From: Clostridium sp.
GTDB taxonomy: Bacteria; Bacillota; Clostridia; Lachnospirales; Lachnospiraceae
Assembly: GCA_021770825.1 (NCBI GenBank)
Contig: JAETQD010000006.1
Location: forward strand, 62,001-126,000
Direction: 5' to 3'
Length of the DNA stretch: 64,000 bases
This document shows, piece after piece, positions 60,714 through 64,000 of the stretch. Under the pieces are notes generated by a model that saw nothing but the letters and a program-made list of their open reading frames with translations, ran no database searches and was not told where the DNA came from. The position numbers and the translations under genes are program-made. Position 1 is the first letter of the stretch, and every line of letters begins with the position of its first letter.

Positions 60714-61745
60714 ATGCCTATTAACAGAGATGAAATTAAAGAGCTGGCGGAGCATATTTATGATCTGGACGCGGAAGTGTACTGCCATCTGGGCTCCTCC
60801 CTTGGCCGTGTGTTTAACCGGGACAGGGAGCGGTGCGTCAATGAGCTGACAGAGCTTTTAATGACACGTCCCCAGGGAAACATTGTGCGGAGTGAGCTGG
60901 CGCTGATTGCAAACATGGCCCGGACCATTGAGGATAAGGAAGAGCGCAGGCTCTGCATGCGGGAATACAACAGGATCCTGGGAGAAGTGATGAGCCTTCC
61001 CACAAGCTTTGCCAGCGGAGATGTCATTGACCCCAATATGGCAAAGCTCAATACCTTTAATCTTCAGAACCGCTTTTCCAGTACGGACCATTTAATTATC
61101 TGTATTAGCTGGACCTATGGAAGCGGCGGAATTGATGTGGGCTTTAAGCTGGCAGATAAGCTTAAAATCAACTACTATGATGCGGAAATTTTTGAGGCGG
61201 TGTTAAAGCGCCTGGAGGCAGAAAAGGATGCGTTCAGGGACCGCGCAGGCTATGCACATGTGCAGGAGGAAATAAGCCAGAACCAGAGTCCGGCCAGTGC
61301 CTTTAAGCCCATTAAGAAGATGACCTTCAAGGAACATATGCGGGAATTCAGCCGGTATCACGGCCTTTCCAAGCGGGATGCAGTGTTCTTTAATCAGAGC
61401 GATCTTTTGTGCGAGATGGCAAAGAAAGAGGATTTCATCATCATGGGACGGTGCGGGGATTCCATCATGACCAACAATAAGATTCCTCACCTGAGCATTT
61501 ATATCACGGCTCCCGTGGAGCAGAGAATCCATCGGGCCATTGAAGTAAACAGCGGACTGGATGAGAAAAAGGCCAGAAAGCTTTTAAAACGTCTGGATAA
61601 GCAGCACTCCCGTTACTATAATTTCTACACTGGAAGAAGCTGGGGCAATGCCAATAACTATGACCTGTGTATCAACAGTGCAAGCTATGGAATTGATGGA
61701 ACCGTGGATTTGATCATGCGGATGATTAATAAAGGAACGAAATAA
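60714..61745 (+). CDS. Cytidylate kinase-like family protein
   Basis: A 343-residue protein with an N-terminal helical extension (about residues 1-120) and a C-terminal nucleotide-kinase domain. ISWTYGSGGIDVGFKLADKLKINYYD resembles the P-loop of the cytidylate kinase-like group, though GSGG-I replaces the usual G-x-x-GxGK-S/T. FIIMGRCGDSIM, and RIHRAIEVNSGLDEKKARKLLKRLDKQHSRYYNFYTG supply the LID-like and Arg/Tyr elements. The unusual P-loop and long N-terminus mean CMP phosphorylation is not assured. It is probably cotranscribed with the NhaD-like gene. Confidence 0.85.
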   Translation: MPINRDEIKELAEHIYDLDAEVYCHLGSSLGRVFNRDRERCVNELTELLMTRPQGNIVRSELALIANMARTIEDKEERRLCMREYNRILGEVMSLPTSFASGDVIDPNMAKLNTFNLQNRFSSTDHLIICISWTYGSGGIDVGFKLADKLKINYYDAEIFEAVLKRLEAEKDAFRDRAGYAHVQEEISQNQSPASAFKPIKKMTFKEHMREFSRYHGLSKRDAVFFNQSDLLCEMAKKEDFIIMGRCGDSIMTNNKIPHLSIYITAPVEQRIHRAIEVNSGLDEKKARKLLKRLDKQHSRYYNFYTGRSWGNANNYDLCINSASYGIDGTVDLIMRMINKGTK

Positions 61746-61769
61746 AAGAGGGCGAAATGCCCTCTTTTT
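61743..61769 (+). terminator. Terminator after the cytidylate-kinase-like gene
   Basis: AAAGAGGGC pairs with GCCCTCTTT around a 5-base loop, followed by TTT; it begins within the last codon/stop region. Confidence 0.85.
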
Positions 61770-61884
61770 GTATTTCAGACCCTTGACAGGGGAAGGAAAT
61801 TCGGATACAGTATGTTTATATTCTAAAATATTTCTTTAAGTTCTGAAGCTTTCATATGCGGCTGGTCGCCGGAGTTTCAAGTGG

Positions 61885-62898
61885 TTGGAAAAAGTAAAAA
61901 GGGAAAGGAGAAGAAACAGGGACAGATTGGGAAAAAAGGATACAGCTATCATTCGTTACTTTGAGGATGAAGAACGGTATGCAGATTTGATAAATGGCTA
62001 CCGGTTTGGGGGAAAACAAATCATACGGCCGGAGGATGTCCATGAGAAGGATACCAGAGTCACTGGGATAAGGGGCAGAATCAACCGTGTCAAAAAGAAT
62101 TTGTTTGTACAAAAGTACCGGGACAGCGTGAGAAAAGTGGTATGTGGAATGGGAACCATGATGATTGGGCTGGAGCACCAGGATATGATTCATTATGGGA
62201 TGCCCGTGAGAATCATGGTGGAGGATGCCCTGGAATATGACAGCCAGATGCGAAAGATACAAAAGAGACACAGGAGAAATTCTGATTTGAAAACTAAGGA
62301 AGAGTATGTGGGGGCTTTTGGGGCAGGGGACAGGATCCTGCCGGCGGCAACCATTGTCCTGTACTATGGGAAGGAGCCTTGGAACGGAGCCAGAAATTTA
62401 TCAGAGCTTATGGATATGGAAGCTCTTCCGGAAGAAATGCAGAGCCTGGTAAACGATTATCCCCTACATATTCTGGGGGTGCAGAGGTTTAAGGAAATTG
62501 ACCGATTTAAGACAGATATAAAAGAAGTATTTGGATTTGTTCAGCGGATGAACGATAAAGAGCAGCTCAGGGAATTTACAGAGGCCAATAAAGAACATTT
62601 TGAACACCTTGATGAAGATGCCTATGACGTCATATCGGTGATGGCCAATTCCATGGAGCTGTGGGAGAAGAAGGAGCAATACAGAAAAGAAGGAGGAATG
62701 GATATGTGTCTGGCGATTCAGGAAATGATTGAAGATGGAAAGCGGGAAGGAATCCAGCAGGGCCTGGCCAGCAAGTCTGAGACGGTGGCAAAAAATATGT
62801 TTTCCAGAGGGATGTCTGTGGAGGATGCGGCGGCAATCTGTGAAGAAAGCTTAAAGCAGGTACAGATCTGGTATGATGCGTGGAAGAAAGGGAGATAA
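61885..62898 (+). CDS. Rpn-family / PD-(D/E)XK putative transposase or recombination-promoting nuclease
   Basis: A 337-residue protein of the type found in many copies in Lachnospiraceae genomes. It starts (TTG 61885 or 61927) with KKDTAIIRYFEDEERYADLINGYRFGGKQII. The core shows GLEHQDMIHYGMPVRIMVEDALEYDSQ, then ILPAATIVLYYGKEPWNGARNLSELMDM, which are the Glu and YYG-W motifs of the PD-(D/E)XK transposase-like family. A helical tail with SRGMSVEDAAAICEES ends it. Composition is Lys/Arg/Glu-rich and unlike neighbouring genes, fitting mobile or recently acquired DNA, but no terminal inverted repeats are seen. Confidence 0.85.
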   Translation: MEKVKRERRRNRDRLGKKDTAIIRYFEDEERYADLINGYRFGGKQIIRPEDVHEKDTRVTGIRGRINRVKKNLFVQKYRDSVRKVVCGMGTMMIGLEHQDMIHYGMPVRIMVEDALEYDSQMRKIQKRHRRNSDLKTKEEYVGAFGAGDRILPAATIVLYYGKEPWNGARNLSELMDMEALPEEMQSLVNDYPLHILGVQRFKEIDRFKTDIKEVFGFVQRMNDKEQLREFTEANKEHFEHLDEDAYDVISVMANSMELWEKKEQYRKEGGMDMCLAIQEMIEDGKREGIQQGLASKSETVAKNMFSRGMSVEDAAAICEESLKQVQIWYDAWKKGR

Positions 62899-62950
62899 AA
62901 ACAGCCAGGCGGGAGACTGGCTCCCGCCCGGTGTATTCTGTGAACAATTT

Positions 62951-63532
62951 TTACTGTTTCTGATAGGCAGCCCGCTCGCCGCCGATGTATTTGAGCCTGG
63001 TTCTGGCGCATACCACGTGGGCGGAGCCGATGGATTTGATTTCCGTGCGGACCGGAACGGCCACGGCACGAAGGTGCATACCGATTAAGGTGTCACCAAT
63101 GTCAATTCCTGCGTGGGCTTTGACGCTCTCCACGGCACAGGGGGAGAAAAATCCGTTCCAGGCCGCGGTGGAGAAGGAGCCGCCGGCTTTTAACTGGGGC
63201 TTTACGTTTACCATTTCCAGATTGTATTTTTCAGCCGCTTCCTCCTCCATAATCAGGGCGCGGTTTAAATGCTCGCAGCACTGGGCGGCCAGATAAATTC
63301 CATGCTTTCTGGTGACAGGATAGATGGCGTTGAATACGGCCTGTCCCACTTCTTTGCTGGAGTAGCAGCCGATGGTGTGGGCAGCGATTTCGCTGGAGGA
63401 GCAGCCCACCACAAGAATCTGTCCCTCTTTCATATGGGCAGCGGCGATCAGCTCTTCGGTCAGGGCCTTTGCCTGCTTCGTGATAGTATCCAGGTTTACG
63501 TCAATGGATGTTGCAATATCTGTTGCGCTCAT
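62951..63532 (-). CDS. TIGR01440 / DUF436 family protein (YwlG-like)
   Basis: A 193-residue member of the UPF0340 group. It contains ILVVGCSSSEIAAHTIGCYSSKEVGQAVF, HGIYLAAQCCEHLNRALIMEEE and VHAxxGIDIGDTLIGMH-type ending segments (here AHAGIDIGDTLIGMHLRAVAVPVR), with conserved Cys and His. The biochemical role is unknown across the family. It lies 79 bases downstream of the nicotinate phosphoribosyltransferase gene on the same strand. The start follows GAGG on the minus strand. Confidence 0.92.
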   Translation of the reverse strand: MSATDIATSIDVNLDTITKQAKALTEELIAAAHMKEGQILVVGCSSSEIAAHTIGCYSSKEVGQAVFNAIYPVTRKHGIYLAAQCCEHLNRALIMEEEAAEKYNLEMVNVKPQLKAGGSFSTAAWNGFFSPCAVESVKAHAGIDIGDTLIGMHLRAVAVPVRTEIKSIGSAHVVCARTRLKYIGGERAAYQKQ

Positions 63533-63611
63533 AAAAATACCTCATTTCTGTTGAAAGACCGCAAAGCCCGGCCGGACCGGAAGGGGACGGCCGGGATGCA
63601 GTCTGTGATGA

Positions 63612-64000
63612 TTAGTCAAAGTGATAGGAGTCCAGAAGCTGTGCTCTCATGTGCCACAGCTCGTTGGAAAGGTCCACATGGACCTCATGGGGATTTACAA
63701 GACGTTTTGTCTCATCCCATAAGGTATCCAGCTCCTTTTTGCAGTATTGTTGGATGTCCATAACCTTGGGAGAATGGTACACGCAGGTTCCATCCTTGAA
63801 TACGGGAATCAAAAGCTCTCTCATGGTGTAGGTACTGGGCGCCAGAAGCGTCTTTTTCCAGGTGGCAATGGGATCGAACAGCAGCAGCGAATTGCTGTCG
63901 TCGTAAGTTTCTCCCACCAGACAGATCAGATCGGCAATGATCTTATGGCTCTCTCTGCCGTAAATTCTGTAAATGGTCTTATTGCCGGGATTGGTGATCT
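63612..64000 (-). CDS. Nicotinate phosphoribosyltransferase, C-terminal part (5' end outside window)
   Basis: The frame is open to the right edge of the window. It reads ITNPGNKTIYRIYGRESHKI, then IADLICLVGETYDDSNSLLLFDPIATWKKTLL, and ends HMRAQLLDSYHFD. NPGNKTIYRIY with DLICL is the conserved C-terminal pattern of the long PncB-type enzymes, which join nicotinate to PRPP in NAD salvage. The GTG around 63917 is an internal codon, not the start, because the conserved sequence continues beyond it. The catalytic part lies outside the window. Confidence 0.88.
   Translation of the reverse strand, partial: ITNPGNKTIYRIYGRESHKIIADLICLVGETYDDSNSLLLFDPIATWKKTLLAPSTYTMRELLIPVFKDGTCVYHSPKVMDIQQYCKKELDTLWDETKRLVNPHEVHVDLSNELWHMRAQLLDSYHFD

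Noticed and set aside
1..64000. CRISPR arrays, tRNA or rRNA genes, prophage or insertion sequences with terminal repeats
   Set aside because: Looked for regular spaced repeats, tRNA-like TTCGANNC/cloverleaf signals, phage structural genes and DDE transposases; none could be supported. The only mobile-type gene is the Rpn-family one.

Overview
The window reads as a chromosomal segment of an anaerobic, spore-forming Firmicute, most likely a Lachnospiraceae / Clostridium cluster XIVa gut bacterium. This is inferred from gene content and not from a marker gene. The signs are sporulation-linked genes (DUF3794/SPOCS-LysM protein, CotS-like kinase-fold protein, YtvI-like permease), anaerobic CbiK cobaltochelatase behind a cobalamin riboswitch, an iron alcohol dehydrogenase, a proline T-box, an Rpn/PD-(D/E)XK putative transposase of the type common in Lachnospiraceae, and strong AGGAGG-type ribosome binding sites. 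I see no rRNA, tRNA, CRISPR array, prophage or intact insertion sequence.

Layout. 1-6 kb: the tail of a membrane-anchored low-complexity protein, an orphan HicB-like protein, an iron alcohol dehydrogenase, riboswitch-cbiK, a PrcB-type lipoprotein, cysE and a TtcA-like PP-loop enzyme. 6-13 kb: envelope and sporulation genes (SPOCS-LysM protein, D-Ala-D-Ala carboxypeptidase, YtvI) with GIY-YIG, hemolysin III and pseudouridine synthase genes. 12.9-18 kb: a DMT transporter, then a FadR-type regulator, a GntP permease and an IlvD/Edd dehydratase, with two palindromes around a near-consensus promoter; this looks like a sugar-acid catabolic unit. 18-26.5 kb: MATE pump, NusG-II domain protein, T-box-proS-bioY, CCA-adding enzyme, CotS-like protein and phosphohexomutase. 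26.5-30 kb: an AbgB-like M20 hydrolase with an amino-acid ABC transporter whose binding protein and ATPase are both broken by deletions while the permease stays intact. 30-37.2 kb: a tight polyamine operon (speA, speE, carboxynorspermidine dehydrogenase and decarboxylase, aguA, aguB) behind a ~335-nt untranslated, probably structured leader ending in a terminator. 37.5-43.2 kb: leuB, serC-serA-DUF1015 and dedA. 43.2-45.4 kb: an apparently non-coding transcript, then radical SAM, small-protein and DNA glycosylase genes. 45.5-50.7 kb: ftsH, an S8 lipoprotein protease and a UMF1-type MFS. 50.8-64 kb: ilvE, an old-yellow-enzyme/MFS pair, LysR/cyuA, an NSS transporter/LysR pair, an NhaD-like antiporter, a cytidylate-kinase-like protein, the Rpn gene, a DUF436 protein and the end of nicotinate phosphoribosyltransferase.

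How the genes work together. The polyamine operon encodes arginine -> agmatine -> N-carbamoylputrescine -> putrescine, plus enzymes that add an aminopropyl group, including both an SpeE homologue and the carboxynorspermidine route, with no speD in view. CysE, serC and serA serve serine/cysteine supply, and the CyuA-like protein may remove excess cysteine.

Most worth a second look: the polyamine leader RNA; the promoter-bearing transcript at 43.2-43.6 kb with no credible gene; a ~91-bp structured repeat present twice (20.1 and 50.7 kb) with a compensatory base-pair change, one copy placed between the T-box and proS; a hairpin cassette between 20-bp direct repeats after ytvI; and the selective decay of the ABC transporter, including loss of the region that should carry the LSGGQ signature.
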